A DNA stretch of 64,000 nucleotides from Dendrophyllia cribrosa (GCA_024195265.1 JAJLRJ010000001.1:1624910-1688909), one strand, 5' to 3'; counted from the stretch's first letter, positions 1 through 12,180 are shown. Numbers and translations are program-made. Notes: generated by a model not told the origin, from the sequence alone.

Positions 1-579
1 AAGAATTTTCAAACGGGAAATTGAAATCACTCGAAGGCCATAGCTATATTTCACTGATCAGTATTTCACAATTTCATCCGAACATATCAAGGGAAACAGA
101 AACGAGCAAAATAAGACTAGATTGTTGTGGGCATGAGTTTGACTCAATATATGCATTTTCCTCGATCGCTCGATTCTAACCTATTATTCCTAACTGCTAA
201 AGCAATTGAAAATCGAGTTTGATATTAAATTTGCATAACCGTGAGAGAAGAAACACATGCTCTTCATATAAGTATGTTAAATGTTGAGGCTCTAGATTAC
301 CATAGATTTCTATTTCCTTGATCATATTAATTGTTCAATTCGCCATGAGTTCAAAGTCAGATCTTGGATCGTTTTATGTGATTCTAACTCTTGGCTTTCT
401 CAAAGAAATCCTAAAGTGTGACCGTTTAAAATACGTATGAAGGCCCTTTCGTTTTATTTTTCAATGCTGGCTGAAATTATGAAGGTTTTTCCACTCTATA
501 AAATGAGATTTGAATATTTAAAGTGCGTGTACTCTTTGTAGTAAAGAGTTATAATTAAGCGTCGAGACTGAACCGGCAA
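1..579. other. intergenic, no gene seen
   Basis: AT-rich sequence without a credible reading frame, RNA gene or recognisable repeat. It ends at a small foldback element. Confidence 0.6.
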
Positions 580-588
580 ACATCAAAC

Positions 589-656
589 TAACCTGCGATC
601 AGGCGCTCGTTTTTTTTTCGGAGGGAAAGACAAAGAGACCGCCTGATCGCAGGTTA
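589..656. mobile_element. miniature foldback element with 9-bp target duplication
   Basis: Seventeen-bp perfect inverted ends (589-605 and 640-656, TAACCTGCGATCAGGCG and its complement) flank a 34-bp middle. ACATCAAAC occurs directly on both sides (580-588 and 657-665) and reads as a 9-bp target-site duplication. Duplications of 8-11 bp are typical of Mutator-like elements, so a MULE-type MITE is the best guess. A related end, CCTGATCGCAGGTTAG, occurs near 56062. Confidence 0.7.
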
Positions 657-1240
657 ACATCAAACTTAATGTAAGGATATCCGACGTTTTAAGTTTGACA
701 TAAATCCCCTCTGTGTTTACATTTGAGTGGAATTCAATCATGTTCAAGAGTCTTCGTAACAGCCACTCAATTTCCAACGGCGTGTAGGAGTACATAATGT
801 TTCTTAAATACATATTAGAGAAACTTAAATGACTTTATCTTGTCGATATTTTCAAAACTAATGGGACAACAGTGTGTTATAGCCTAATTTAAATGATTTA
901 AATGGTTTAAATCATAAAAAAATGCAGAAACACTTTCGTTAATACATAATATTTATATAACACCAGACATAAAATAGAGCTTCCAGAAGAATGCTCTTGA
1001 TTTTCACCAGCATGTCTCACAGTGCAAAAGTTCTCAAGACGAGACATGATAATCTGGGCATACAAAACTAGAAAACTGTGATCAGTCAAGAATACTAAAG
1101 CTTCTTTGATTTTCAGAACTCATCTGCTATCAGTGAGACGGGTTGTTCCTTTTTTTCACGAGGCTAGCGTTTATTCAACAAATTCATGTGGCGATATCTT
1201 TTTTTTTTCAAGGAGGAACTCGTAAGCGTTGAATAAAATA

Positions 1241-1413
1241 CAGTGAAACCTCTCCTAACAGCCACCTCTTCTAAAACGGCCGCATGTTTTCTTGTCCCAA
1301 CTATTCATTCATTTACTCAAATCTGGCTTTAATTGAAAACCTCCCCATAACGGCCAGTCCCTACAACGGCCGAAAGATTCTGTCCGGGGACGGCCGTTGT
1401 AGAGGTTCGACTG
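1241..1413. mobile_element. pogo/Tigger-like MITE
   Basis: Starts CAGTGAAACCTCTCC and ends with the complement of CAGTCGAACCTCT. TA is present on both sides (1239-1240, 1414-1415). CAGT..AACCTC termini with TA duplication are characteristic of pogo/Tigger elements of the Tc1/mariner superfamily. No transposase frame lies inside. Confidence 0.65.
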
Positions 1414-1426
1414 TAGCTATTTTTAA

Positions 1427-1427
<1 letters not shown>

Positions 1428-1460
<33 letters not shown>
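1428..1460. repeat. poly-G tract
   Basis: Uninterrupted G run just after the pogo-like MITE. Reading frames through it give only poly-Gly or poly-Pro and are not genes. Confidence 0.9.
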
Positions 1461-1461
<1 letters not shown>

Positions 1462-1623
1462 ATCAAATTACTCCGAGTTATTACAGTGTGTCTTTTGGCG
1501 AAATACCATGAGATGCCGTTATCGACAAACTTATGAGGCCGGGGGTTTCGGGCCAAACAAGAGGGAGAATTTAAACTTTCTTTCTCGTCACGATCGTCCT
1601 GAGCAAGACTGTCGCATTGCACG

Positions 1624-1628
<5 letters not shown>

Positions 1629-1688
<60 letters not shown>
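1629..1688. repeat. (AT)n microsatellite
   Basis: About 30 AT dinucleotide repeats followed by a short T run. Confidence 0.95.
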
Positions 1689-1696
<8 letters not shown>

Positions 1697-2417
1697 TACT
1701 ATTGTAGGTGATTTCAGTAAAAAAACTTTGAGGGCTAATTTATTCATCCCCGTCATCGGCTGATCATCATGTTGTATTTTGAGCATGTGATTTGTTAAGT
1801 TAGCACGTACGGATTACATGCTAGGGGGCACACGTATATCGTTAGCCACACAACTGACATGGTTGATATATATAATATAATAATAAATTAAATGGAACGT
1901 CTGAGTTTATGCAGCATGTCAGACTCAACATCATCACTAATTTCACGGGTCTTTTTGCCAATTGTAAGAATTGTCAGGTATAGTAGAGAATTTTTTAAAT
2001 TGATGAGGGTAATTGAAAACAGATCCGTTGCCACCTGCCATTACTTTCCGGTGACGGAATGAAAAATTTTTAAAGCTGAGGTCGCATTTTTCCCCCGCTA
2101 TTCTTGTGTCAATTGTTTAAATAATTTGAAAATCGAATTTGAATAATAGCAAGCAGTACCGGCAAGGTATGATTAACTTTTTCCGCTAATGGATACTAAT
2201 TAACCTTCGCCCGAAGGCTAAAAAAACAAAAAAGAATTAAAAAACACAGGATAGGTAATGCTGAACAGCTTTCAGCTTTTGTATTAAATGTTGGTCATCG
2301 TTCAGGTTCTGTCGTGACTATGGCAGAACACAAGGCTTGATACGCTAGGCAAAAACGGTACGTCAGAATGTGTAAATAATCTAACCAAAATAGTGGCTTT
2401 ATCAGCCCTAAATATCT

Positions 2418-2605
2418 ATGTACGTCAAGTTTTATTTGCTATACAAATCAAACAGAATCTTTTTCATGTTTAGCCGCCAGCAGAATCGAAATAAGGAAGA
2501 CCGGAAGACGTTTAACTATTTACTTGTACAAGCTATACTAAGGTGCTATAGATATTATTCCCAATATTCGAAAAGCAATTCTTCAGATTTTAACCGTTTC
2601 TCAAG
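2418..2605 (+). other. candidate noncoding 5' exon of GPCR gene 1 (5' end unknown)
   Basis: The stretch ends at a consensus donor, CAAG|GTAAGTAAG, at 2605/2606. An acceptor, TTTCTTGCAG, follows at 3446, 53 bases before the GPCR start codon, giving an intron of 841 bp. The other two GPCR genes have the same arrangement. This copy is only weakly similar to the other two exons (shared TTTATTTGCT-like core), so the exon call rests mainly on position and splice sites. The left boundary is arbitrary. Confidence 0.45.
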
Positions 2606-2847
2606 GTAAGTAAGGGCTATTGATGACACATTTTAAATATCGTCTATCACAGAATTTGATCTTCATTTAGTCCCTTGGAACACTGAAAAATATGTTAATA
2701 CACTGAGAGACGGTTAAAAAATAAATGTTTTGCTGTCATCTCAAATCGTATTTTTTATATTTGATACACTAGCTGTTGAATTAGAACAAGATTTTCTTTT
2801 ATAGTGCAAAATAGTCTTCATCTTTAGTACGGAGTATTGCGTAAAAT

Positions 2848-2982
2848 TAGACTGCAAAACAGTCGTTTTTTTCCGCTGGCTCGCTCGCAAAGGCGTGAAG
2901 CAACACTCGTTCCAGACCTTTCGTTCAAAGACCGCGCGCATTCGTATGACCAACGCAAAAAATACGACTGTTTTGCAGTCTA
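2848..2982. mobile_element. hAT-like MITE inside the GPCR 1 intron
   Basis: Inverted ends TAGACTGCAAAACAGTCG (2848-2865) and complement (to 2982). CGTAAAAT is repeated directly at 2840-2847 and 2983-2990, an 8-bp target-site duplication as made by hAT elements. Length is 135 bp, with no coding capacity. Confidence 0.75.
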
Positions 2983-3436
2983 CGTAAAATTGAAGCGATC
3001 GTTCAGGGGAATAAGAGCGCACTGAATATATAAACACTTACTCAAACGGATCTTATTCGCCTTTCTGTCACGACTAGGTAAACATTTCGTTCTTATACTA
3101 CAGAACCGTCTGAGCAAATAAGGCTAGAATTAACACTCATTAATTTACACACGTGGTCGAAAACGGTCTCCTCCATAACACCCTTCTCTCCGCCCAGGTT
3201 TATTTATAATTATTCACGGTATGGGCGCGCCAAACGGCGCAACTCGTAAAACCAATCATCAATGTAAATCTACATACCCAAACATTTAATAAGATTGATG
3301 ATTTGTAGTTTGGTAGAAATAAAATAACCTAAAATCGCCACTGTTGACGGTTTTCGAGAAAAGAAAAACGGATCATGGCAGTAATGCACACAATTTATCG
3401 AGTTGCAAATTATTCCTGTTTCATTTTCCTTTCCTT

Positions 3437-3446
3437 TTTCTTGCAG
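3437..3446 (+). promoter_or_regulatory. splice acceptor upstream of GPCR 1 coding region
   Basis: A polypyrimidine tract followed by TTGCAG. Sequence after the AG (TGACCAAGCAAG) shares CAAGCAAG with the post-acceptor leaders of GPCR 2 and GPCR 3, which supports its use. It also means the frame opening upstream of it, from TTG at 3403, is not the start. Confidence 0.6.
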
Positions 3447-3498
3447 TGACCAAGCAAGTTTATCAATCTACGAAATCCACAATTCGATGAATCAAATT

Positions 3499-4494
3499 AT
3501 GCAAAACTTCATATTCAATGAAACAACAACGGGGAACGCATCGACGTCTGAATTCGCCGATGAAGTGGGCGTGTGGTATTGGGTACTACGAGGGCTGGTT
3601 GGTTTCATAATTTTAGCGGGAAACGGCCCGGTTATCTACCTAATAGTCACGTGTCACCGACTCCGCACAATTTCTAACTGGTTTATTCTCTCCCTGTCAT
3701 TGGCTGATCTTTTTGTCGGAGTGTTTTTGATCCCAGTTTCCACATCTTGTGCTCTTTGGACAAATTGTAACATATCGGTCATGAAACTGAACTTTGACCT
3801 TTTGCTCTTCGTTTCCATAGCCAACATGTGCGCAATGACCGCTGACCGGTACCTCTCTGTGGTGCAGCCGCTGACCTATTCCCAGAACATGACCAACTCA
3901 CGCGTTCGTATGTGGATAGTCGCGGCTTGGGCCATCCCAATCGTCTTTTCGCTCGTCCCCTTGGCGTGGATTTTCTCAGATTCACTGAAGGAAAAAGACA
4001 AAGCGGACAAGATCTACGGAACAGTCCAAATAATCACCTTCAACGTTCTTCCGTGCATCATAATGCTGCTTGTGTACGGACACATTTTTATCATTTCTCA
4101 GAAACACTCGCGACAGATTCGAGCTTGCACCGTGAATCAGCTAGCAGCGGATTCGGACACGTCGACTCCACGACAAACAAAACAGGAACGATCTGCAACA
4201 AAAGTGTTTGGTCTGGTCGTCATATTTTTCTTGTTGTGCTGGATATTATCAGCATATCGACATTTCTGTGGATATCTTAACCTGCCATGTTATATTTCCT
4301 ATGGAACAGTGATCGCATCTCGGTTCCTCATGGTGTTAAATTCCGCTATCAATCCATTTATCTATGCTTTACTTAAGGAGGATATCAAAAGAGAAGTGAA
4401 GAAGTGGCTTTGTAAGAGTAACACTCCAGCTGATGGCGTCAGTCCCTCTCATTACAGCCACAGACATCCTATGCATGGTAACATTTCTATCTGA
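3499..4494 (+). CDS. class A (rhodopsin-like) GPCR, tandem paralog 1
   Basis: A seven-transmembrane receptor of 331 residues for the plasma membrane. The short N-terminus carries N-glycosylation sequons (NET, NAS). TM1 has the GN motif (LAGNGPVIYLIV), TM2 LSLADL, TM3 ends in DRYLSVVQPL, TM5 has LPC with the later Tyr, TM6 CWILSAYRH and TM7 NSAINPFIY, so G-protein coupling motifs are intact. The CWxP proline of TM6 is replaced by Leu, and the second extracellular loop has no cysteine. An Asp sits one position after the 3.32 site used by amine receptors. The start at 3499 aligns with MENFT of the paralogs and has A at -3; an in-frame ATG at 3487 is the alternative. The coding region is intronless, and AATAAA lies at 4908. 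The ligand is unknown. Receptor class is near certain. Confidence 0.9.
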   Translation: MQNFIFNETTTGNASTSEFADEVGVWYWVLRGLVGFIILAGNGPVIYLIVTCHRLRTISNWFILSLSLADLFVGVFLIPVSTSCALWTNCNISVMKLNFDLLLFVSIANMCAMTADRYLSVVQPLTYSQNMTNSRVRMWIVAAWAIPIVFSLVPLAWIFSDSLKEKDKADKIYGTVQIITFNVLPCIIMLLVYGHIFIISQKHSRQIRACTVNQLAADSDTSTPRQTKQERSATKVFGLVVIFFLLCWILSAYRHFCGYLNLPCYISYGTVIASRFLMVLNSAINPFIYALLKEDIKREVKKWLCKSNTPADGVSPSHYSHRHPMHGNISI

Positions 4495-5412
4495 AATTCA
4501 CTTGGACAGGAAGAAATACATCTAGTTAAACAAACACTAACAAACTATTAAACATATAATTTTTGTTCGCCTTGGAGGACTTCCTCATTGTTAATTTTTT
4601 ATTATCCATCGCTAGCGTTAAGCTCTCCATCTTTTTTTTTATTTAAATTTAAACGTATTTGTCAGTTGCGCGGTTTTCAGTTTAATTTTGTTTCCGCTAT
4701 CCGAATTTGATTTATGATAGGAAATTAAATGTGCTTCTTATTAGTTTTTTTCTTATTAGTCTTCCAATTAGTTTTTTTATTGATGTTTATTTTATTTTTT
4801 ATTACGACTATAGTGATGTATATTTTTTCATTTATTACTAGGAGATCCTTAATATAGGGTTAACCTCTGGGTTTCCTTTTTCATTATATCTAGTTTTGGT
4901 ATTTTGAAATAAAGTATTGTAATCTTGAAAATGCGGAAAACCGAATCATATATCTGGTTGTTGTGGAAATTGACAACTTTCCATAATAGTTCTTTGTTGT
5001 GTAAAATACGAGAACTTATTTTCCACATGGCTCGTTTTCCTTTGTTCTTTCGGGTGATTATATTAAATAAACCCCGGCAATTATCAACTGTCTGAAAAGC
5101 TGGGGCGGCTTTGATTGTACCAGGGGAGAGCGGGGCTGATATTCCCCGACGGGAATATTATAGGTAATATTTCCCCGGAGGAAAAAATGATATTTTCCTC
5201 CCGACACAACAACACTGGCAAACAAAACTACAACCTGACTTCAACAGTTTTCTGTGAGATTCTTTCGCTATTTCTCGCCAACAGCTCTTTGTCGTCTACA
5301 GCGACGATTTCCCTCTTGGAAGCTTGTTTTCCACTTGACGCGGTCTTATTTTTCAATTCTCGACATTCTCCCGCTTGTTCACAGCTAAACAAACCATCCG
5401 TCGCGTCCGCAA
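4495..5412. other. 3' flank of GPCR 1, no further gene
   Basis: T-rich probable 3' UTR ending near AATAAA at 4908-4913, then ordinary AT-rich sequence. A frame at 5115-5555 starts at TTG, has no family resemblance and runs into a MITE, so it is not called. Confidence 0.6.
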
Positions 5413-5565
5413 TGGGCCTTTATCACGCGGCGGCCATGTTGATTCCCAGGAGAATAAAATGCTTCGTTTTCCTCTGCTTAACCTCGTTCTCAACTTTTTC
5501 ACTGCGAGGCTTGGGGGGTAAATCTTTTGTTTTTATACAAAATGGCGGGGCGTGATAAAGGCCCA
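5413..5565. mobile_element. MITE with 16-bp inverted ends
   Basis: TGGGCCTTTATCACGC at 5413-5428 and its exact complement at 5550-5565 bound a 153-bp noncoding element. The target-site duplication is not clear. Confidence 0.6.
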
Positions 5566-5772
5566 TGCTAAACTGAGCGTTTTCATAGCCATTATCCAGC
5601 TTCTCAGTCGATAGAAATTCCTCTTACTTTAGGCCTGGATTCAGATCGAACCGTTTAAAAGTATTCTGCGTAACAAAAAATTCTTCCTCCGGAGTCACTC
5701 ATTTCTGACCTTGTGAGAACGTTGCCGTACGAATGTTCTTCACACATACGTACGTCCAAAACAAAATTCCAG

Positions 5773-8700
5773 TAAATCCAGTAAGAAAAACATCTCTATT
5801 GTATTATATTACAATGTGGAAACCCCAATGGATACTTTCGGAATCTTTATTCTATTGTTCAGCTCTTCACATGTATGTGTAAAACACTCTTTGACAAATC
5901 CAGTAAACAAAAGTGTTTGTTTTCGGTCGGTGTGTCAAAAAAGAAGAAAAACATCTCTATTGTATTATATTACAATGTGGAAACCCCAATGGATACTTTC
6001 GGAATCTTTATTCTATTGTTCAGCTCTTCACATGTATGTGTAAAACACTCTTTGACAAATCCAGTAAACAAAAGTGTTTGTTTTCGGTCGGTGTGTCAAA
6101 AAAGAAGAAAAACATCTCTATTGTATTATATTACAATGTGGAAACCCCAATGGATACTTTCGGAATCTTTATTCTATTGTTCAGCTCTTCACATGTATGT
6201 GTAAAACACTCTTTGACAAATCCAGTAAACAAAAGTGTTTGTTTTCGGTCGGTGTGTCAAAAAAGAAGAAAAACATCTCTATTGTATTATATTACAATGT
6301 GGAAACCCCAATGGATACTTTCGGAATCTTCATTCTATTGTTCAGCTCTTCACATGTATGTGTAAAACACTCTTTGACAAATCCAGTAAACAAAAGTGTT
6401 TGTTTTCGGTCGGTGTGTCAAAAAAGAAGAAAAACATCTCTATTGTATTATATTACAATGTGGAAACCCCAATGGATACTTTCGGAATCTTCATTCTATT
6501 GTTCAGCTCTTCACATGTATGTGTAAAACACTCTTTGACAAATCCAGTAAACAAAAGTGTTTGTTTTCGGTCGGTGTGTCAAAAAAGAAGAAAAACATCT
6601 CTATTGTATTATATTACAATGTGGAAACCCCAATGGATACTTTCGGAATCTTCATTCTATTGTTCAGCTCTTCACATGTATGTGTAAAACACTCTTTGAC
6701 AAATCCAGTAAACAAAAGTGTTTGTTTTCGGTCGGTGTGTCAAAAAAGAAGAAAAACATCTCTATTGTATTATATTACAATGTGGAAACCCCAATGGATA
6801 CTTTCGGAATCTTCATTCTATTGTTCAGCTCTTCACATGTATGTGTAAAACACTCTTTGACAAATCCAGTAAACAAAAGTGTTTGTTTTCGGTCGGTGTG
6901 TCAAAAAAGAAGAAAAACATCTCTATTGTATTATATTACAATGTGGAAACCCCAATGGATACTTTCGGAATCTTCATTCTATTGTTCAGCTCTTCACATG
7001 TATGTGTAAAACACTCTTTGACAAATCCAGTAAACAAAAGTGTTTGTTTTCGGTCGGTGTGTCAAAAAAGAAGAAAAACATCTCTATTGTATTATATTAC
7101 AATGTGGAAACCCCAATGGATACTTTCGGAATCTTCATTCTATTGTTCAGCTCTTCACATGTATGTGTAAAACACTCTTTGACAAATCCAGTAAACAAAA
7201 GTGTTTGTTTTCGGTCGGTGTGTCAAAAAAGAAGAAAAACATCTCTATTGTATTATATTACAATGTGGAAACCCCAATGGATACTTTCGGAATCTTCATT
7301 CTATTGTTCAGCTCTTCACACGTATGTGTAAAACACTCTTTGACAAATCCAGTAAACAAAAGTGTTTGTTTTCGGTCGGTGTGTCAAAAAAGAAGAAAAA
7401 CATCTCTATTGTATTATATTACAATGTGAAAACCCCAATGGATACTTTCGTAATCTTCATTCTATTGTTCAGCTCTTCACACGTATGTGTAAAACACTCT
7501 TTGACAAATCCAGTAAACAAAAGTGTTTGTTTTCGGTCGGTGTGTCAAAAAAGAAGAAAAACATCTCTATTGTATTATATTACAATGTGGAAACCCCAAT
7601 GGATACTTTCGGAATCTTCATTCTATTGTTCAGCTCTTCACATGTATGTGTAAAACACTCTTTGACAAATCCAGTAAACAAAAGTGTTTGTTTTCGGTCG
7701 GTGTGTCAAAAAAGAAGAAAAACATCTCTATTGTATTATATTACAATGTGGAAACCCCAATGGATACTTTCGGAATCTTCATTCTATTGTTCAGCTCTTC
7801 ACACGTATGTGTAAAACACTCTTTGACAAATCCAGTAAACAAAAGTGTTTGTTTTCGGTCGGTGTGTCAAAAAAGAAGAAAAACATCTCTATTGTATTAT
7901 ATTACAATGTGGAAACCCCAATGGATACTTTCGGAATCTTCATTCTATTGTTCAGCTCTTCACATGTATGTGTAAAACACTCTTTGACAAATCCAGTAAA
8001 CAAAAGTGTTTGTTTTCGGTCGGTGTGTCAAAAAAGAAGAAAAACATCTCTATTGTATTATATTACAATGTGGAAACCCCAATGGATACTTTCGGAATCT
8101 TCATTCTATTGTTCAGCTCTTCACACGTATGTGTAAAACACTCTTTGACAAATCCAGTAAACAAAAGTGTTTGTTTTCGGTCGGTGTGTCAAAAAAGAAG
8201 AAAAACATCTCTATTGTATTATATTACAATGTGAAAACCCCAATGGATACTTTCGTAATCTTCATTCTATTGTTCAGCTCTTCACACGTATGTGTAAAAC
8301 ACTCTTTGACAAATCCAGTAAACAAAAGTGTTTGTTTTCGGTCGGTGTGTCAAAAAAGAAGAAAAACATCTCTATTGTATTATATTACAATGTGAAAACC
8401 CCAATGGATACTTTCGTAATCTTCATTCTATTGTTCAGCTCTTCACACGTATGTGTAAAACACTCTTTGACAAATCCAGTAAACAAAAGTGTTTGTTTTC
8501 GGTCGGTTTGTCAAAAAAGAAGAAAAACATCTCTATTGTATTATATTACAATGTGAAAACCCCAATGGATACTTTCGTAATCTTCATTCTATTGTTCAGC
8601 TCTTCACACGTATGTGTAAAACACTCTTTGACAAATCCAGTAAACAAAAGTGTTTGTTTTCGGTCGGTGTGTCAAAAAAGAAGAAAAACATCTCTATTGT

Positions 8701-10614
8701 ATTATATTACAATGTGAAAACCCCAATGGATACTTTCGTAATCTTCATTCTATTGTTCAGCTCTTCACACGTATGTGTAAAACACTCTTTGACAAATCCA
8801 GTAAACAAAAGTGTTTGTTTTCGGTCGGTGTGTCAAAAAAGAAGAAAAACATCTCTATTGTATTATATTACAATGTGAAAACCCCAATGGATACTTTCGT
8901 AATCTTCATTCTATTGTTCAGCTCTTCACACGTATGTGTAAAACACTCTTTGACAAATCCAGTAAACAAAAGTGTTTGTTTTCGGTCGGTGTGTCAAAAA
9001 AGAAGAAAAACATCTCTATTGTATTATATTACAATGTGAAAACCCCAATGGATACTTTCGTAATCTTCATTCTATTGTTCAGCTCTTCACACGTATGTGT
9101 AAAACACTCTTTGACAAATCCAGTAAACAAAAGTGTTTGTTTTCGGTCGGTGTGTCAAAAAAGAAGAAAAACATCTCTATTGTATTATATTACAATGTGA
9201 AAACCCCAATGGATACTTTCGTAATCTTCATTCTATTGTTCAGCTCTTCACACGTATGTGTAAAACACTCTTTGACAAATCCAGTAAACAAAAGTGTTTG
9301 TTTTCGGTCGGTGTGTCAAAAAAGAAGAAAAACATCTCTATTGTATTATATTACAATGTGAAAACCCCAATGGATACTTTCGTAATCTTCATTCTATTGT
9401 TCAGCTCTTCACACGTATGTGTAAAACACTCTTTGACAAATCCAGTAAACAAAAGTGTTTGTTTTCGGTCGGTGTGTCAAAAAAGAAGAAAAACATCTCT
9501 ATTGTATTATATTACAATGTGAAAACCCCAATGGATACTTTCGTAATCTTCATTCTATTGTTCAGCTCTTCACACGTATGTGTAAAACACTCTTTGACAA
9601 ATCCAGTAAACAAAAGTGTTTGTTTTCGGTCGGTGTGTCAAAAAAGAAGAAAAACATCTCTATTGTATTATATTACAATGTGGAAACCCCAATGGATACT
9701 TTCGGAATCTTTATTCTATTGTTCAGCTCTTCACACGTATGTGTAAAACACTCTTTGACAAATCCAGTAAACAAAAGTGTTTGTTTTCGGTCGGTGTGTC
9801 AAAAAAGAAGAAAAACATCTCTATTGTATTATATTACAATGTGAAAACCCCAATGGATACTTTCGTAATCTTCATTCTATTGTTCAGCTCTTCACACGTA
9901 TGTGTAAAACACTCTTTGACAAATCCAGTAAACAAAAGTGTTTGTTTTCGGTCGGTGTGTCAAAAAAGAAGAAAAACATCTCTATTGTATTATATTACAA
10001 TGTGAAAACCCCAATGGATACTTTCGTAATCTTCATTCTATTGTTCAGCTCTTCACACGTTTGTGTAAAACACTCTTTGACAAATCCAGTAAACAAAAGT
10101 GTTTGTTTTCGGTCGGTGTGTCAAAAAAGAAGAAAAACATCTCTATTGTATTATATTACAATGTGAAAACCCCAATGGATACTTTCGTAATCTTCATTCT
10201 ATTGTTCAGCTCTTCACACGTATGTGTAAAACACTCTTTGACAAATCCAGTAAACAAAAGTGTTTGTTTTCGGTCGGTGTGTCAAAAAAGAAGAAAAACA
10301 TCTCTATTGTATTATATTACAATGTGAAAACCCCAATGGATACTTTCGTAATCTTCATTCTATTGTTCAGCTCTTCACACGTATGTGTAAAACACTCTTT
10401 GACAAATCCAGTAAACAAAAGTGTTTGTTTTCGGTCGGTGTGTCAAAAAAGAAGAAAAACATCTCTATTGTATTATATTACAATGTGAAAACCCCAATGG
10501 ATACTTTCGTAATCTTCATTCTATTGTTCAGCTCTTCACACGTATGTCTAAAACACTCTTTGCAAATAAAAGTGTTTGTTTTCGGTCGGTGTGTCAAAAA
10601 CGAAAGAAAAACAT
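5773..10614. repeat. 161-bp tandem (satellite-like) array, about 30 copies
   Basis: The unit repeats at an exact 161-bp step, with a core containing ATTGTATTATATTACAAT. Thirty copies of this core occur. The first unit is partial and the flank from about 5728 looks like a decayed unit. The last copy is truncated (CTTTGCAAATAAAAGTG) and diverges after 10570. Copies differ at four main sites: G/A after AATGTG, G/T in TTCGNAATC, T/C in CTTNATT, and T/C in CACANGTATG. Left copies are G-G-T/C-T, right copies mostly A-T-C-C. 161 is not a multiple of three, and the G-to-A variant makes a stop from Trp, so the many overlapping 129-150-codon frames are artefacts of the repeat. Confidence 0.97.
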
Positions 10615-12180
10615 GTTTATCAATTGTTTCACGTTACTTTGTCAACCTCGCGCATGCGGAAAATAAGCCGGTTGTTTTTAGGCACCTCGTGGATATGTAA
10701 TATATCACATATCCCCTCCTTGCCTAAAAATAACCCTTACTTGTTGTCTAATCACTCTGCAGTGAAACGAAAACAAAATAATTTCTAACTTAGTACCAGT
10801 AATAAAACCAGGCGTACAGGAGGGGGCATCTCGTTTATTGATCACGCATAAACATAGCTGAATGCAACCATCATAGTAAACCTAGACCAGACATAATAGA
10901 AAAATTTTCTAAAGTAAAATTTATAGATAGAAACGGATCAACAAGCGGAGATGCCGTCGAATGACAACTCCTAACTGACAAACTCCTTAAATATTCCATT
11001 CGTAACATGATTACGTAAGCTGCATACCAACGAATCTACATACCAGCACACAGCTATATTACAATAACAACGTGAAAAATTATATATGTCTGTGTTTTTC
11101 TTTCTCTTTCCTTTTTAAGGGGGAAGGTGAAGGGGGGACATTTGAAACTTGTTACAATATTTCGAGCCCTTTTGAATTTGAGGCTAAGTTAAAAGTTTAA
11201 CTTTTTTTAACTAGGAGTCTCACGCTAGGGCGCGAGGGGGGAAATTATTAATCCCTGGTTCTCGCAGAGCAACCAATTTTCGTCATGTTTTTGCATGTTA
11301 TTTTTCTACCTATTAAAATAAACAAAGAGGCAATCAGTTCCATATGGCGATGATCTAAAGTTGAATTTAATGGAACTATGTCATAGGATTTTTATGCATA
11401 TGGGAAGAAAGCTGTGCTAAAATTAAAACTAACAAATACTTTTAAGAACACTAGCAGTACTGCTGACTACTGCTGATAACAAGTGAATTCTCCAAGAAAA
11501 AAACAACTGAAATAAAACATTTTTTCAAGTTGCAATTTCTTTTATTCCGGCTATTCGTTGCCAATTGAAAGATAGTTTTTTGTTCTGGCACTAGAAGAGT
11601 GGTTTTATAGTCTAAACAAAGGTATGCCATTATTCTTTTACTTTTTAGTTCCCATCGACGCACACATGTCTCTTGGCTTTTTAATAGTAATACTCCGCAG
11701 TGGTTGAGCGATCGCCCCGTATTAATCAGAATTGATCAGAACTTTATGGAAATACTACAATTAAACTTGTTAGCACTGCGGCTGTTTATAAGTACTTTTT
11801 GTAATGCTGTTTGTTAAAATTTTTTTTGCCAACTCAAAAATGGTATGACTTTTACAGCTTCATTTAAATTGGTCATATAACCAGCACATGCGGAGCACTG
11901 AGGCACGACCGGAAAACCAGCTGAAAGTTATCCTTTGAACCCAGAGTCAAGCCTGTTAAACTATATGATTTTTAAATAATTTTAAAACTTTGACCCAACT
12001 GGAAACAAACAGTTTAAAAAAGTAATCAACGGAACACTGTAGGTAGTCTGTGAACAGGCCATTTGATTGAGTGATTGGAAATAGGGCGAAAAGATACCAC
12101 AAGGCTTGTTCACATGCAGGCTAAACTCTAGGGAGCAAAACAGAACTCGAAATTACTAACTAATAACATAGACTCAGAAC
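10615..12180. other. intergenic, no gene seen
   Basis: Just after the array an imperfect inverted repeat (TTTTTAGGCA near 10676 against TGCCTAAAAATAAC near 10722) may mark the edge of an element carrying the array. The remainder is AT-rich with no supportable gene. Confidence 0.5.

Noticed and set aside
3403..3498. N-terminal extension of GPCR 1
   Set aside because: Begins at TTG and crosses a strong splice acceptor at 3446; paralogs start at the equivalent of 3499.
5115..5555. 146-codon frame
   Set aside because: Starts at TTG, composition is not protein-like, and it runs through an inverted-repeat element.
5773..10614. CRISPR-like array
   Set aside because: The whole 161-bp unit is repeated; there are no unique spacers, and the context is an animal genome.
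5816..10700. Dozens of 129-150-codon overlapping frames in the array (MFVFGRC...)
   Set aside because: They recur every 161 bp because the unit is not a multiple of three and only one register has stops. Allelic G-to-A changes create stops without constraint, so they are repeat artefacts.
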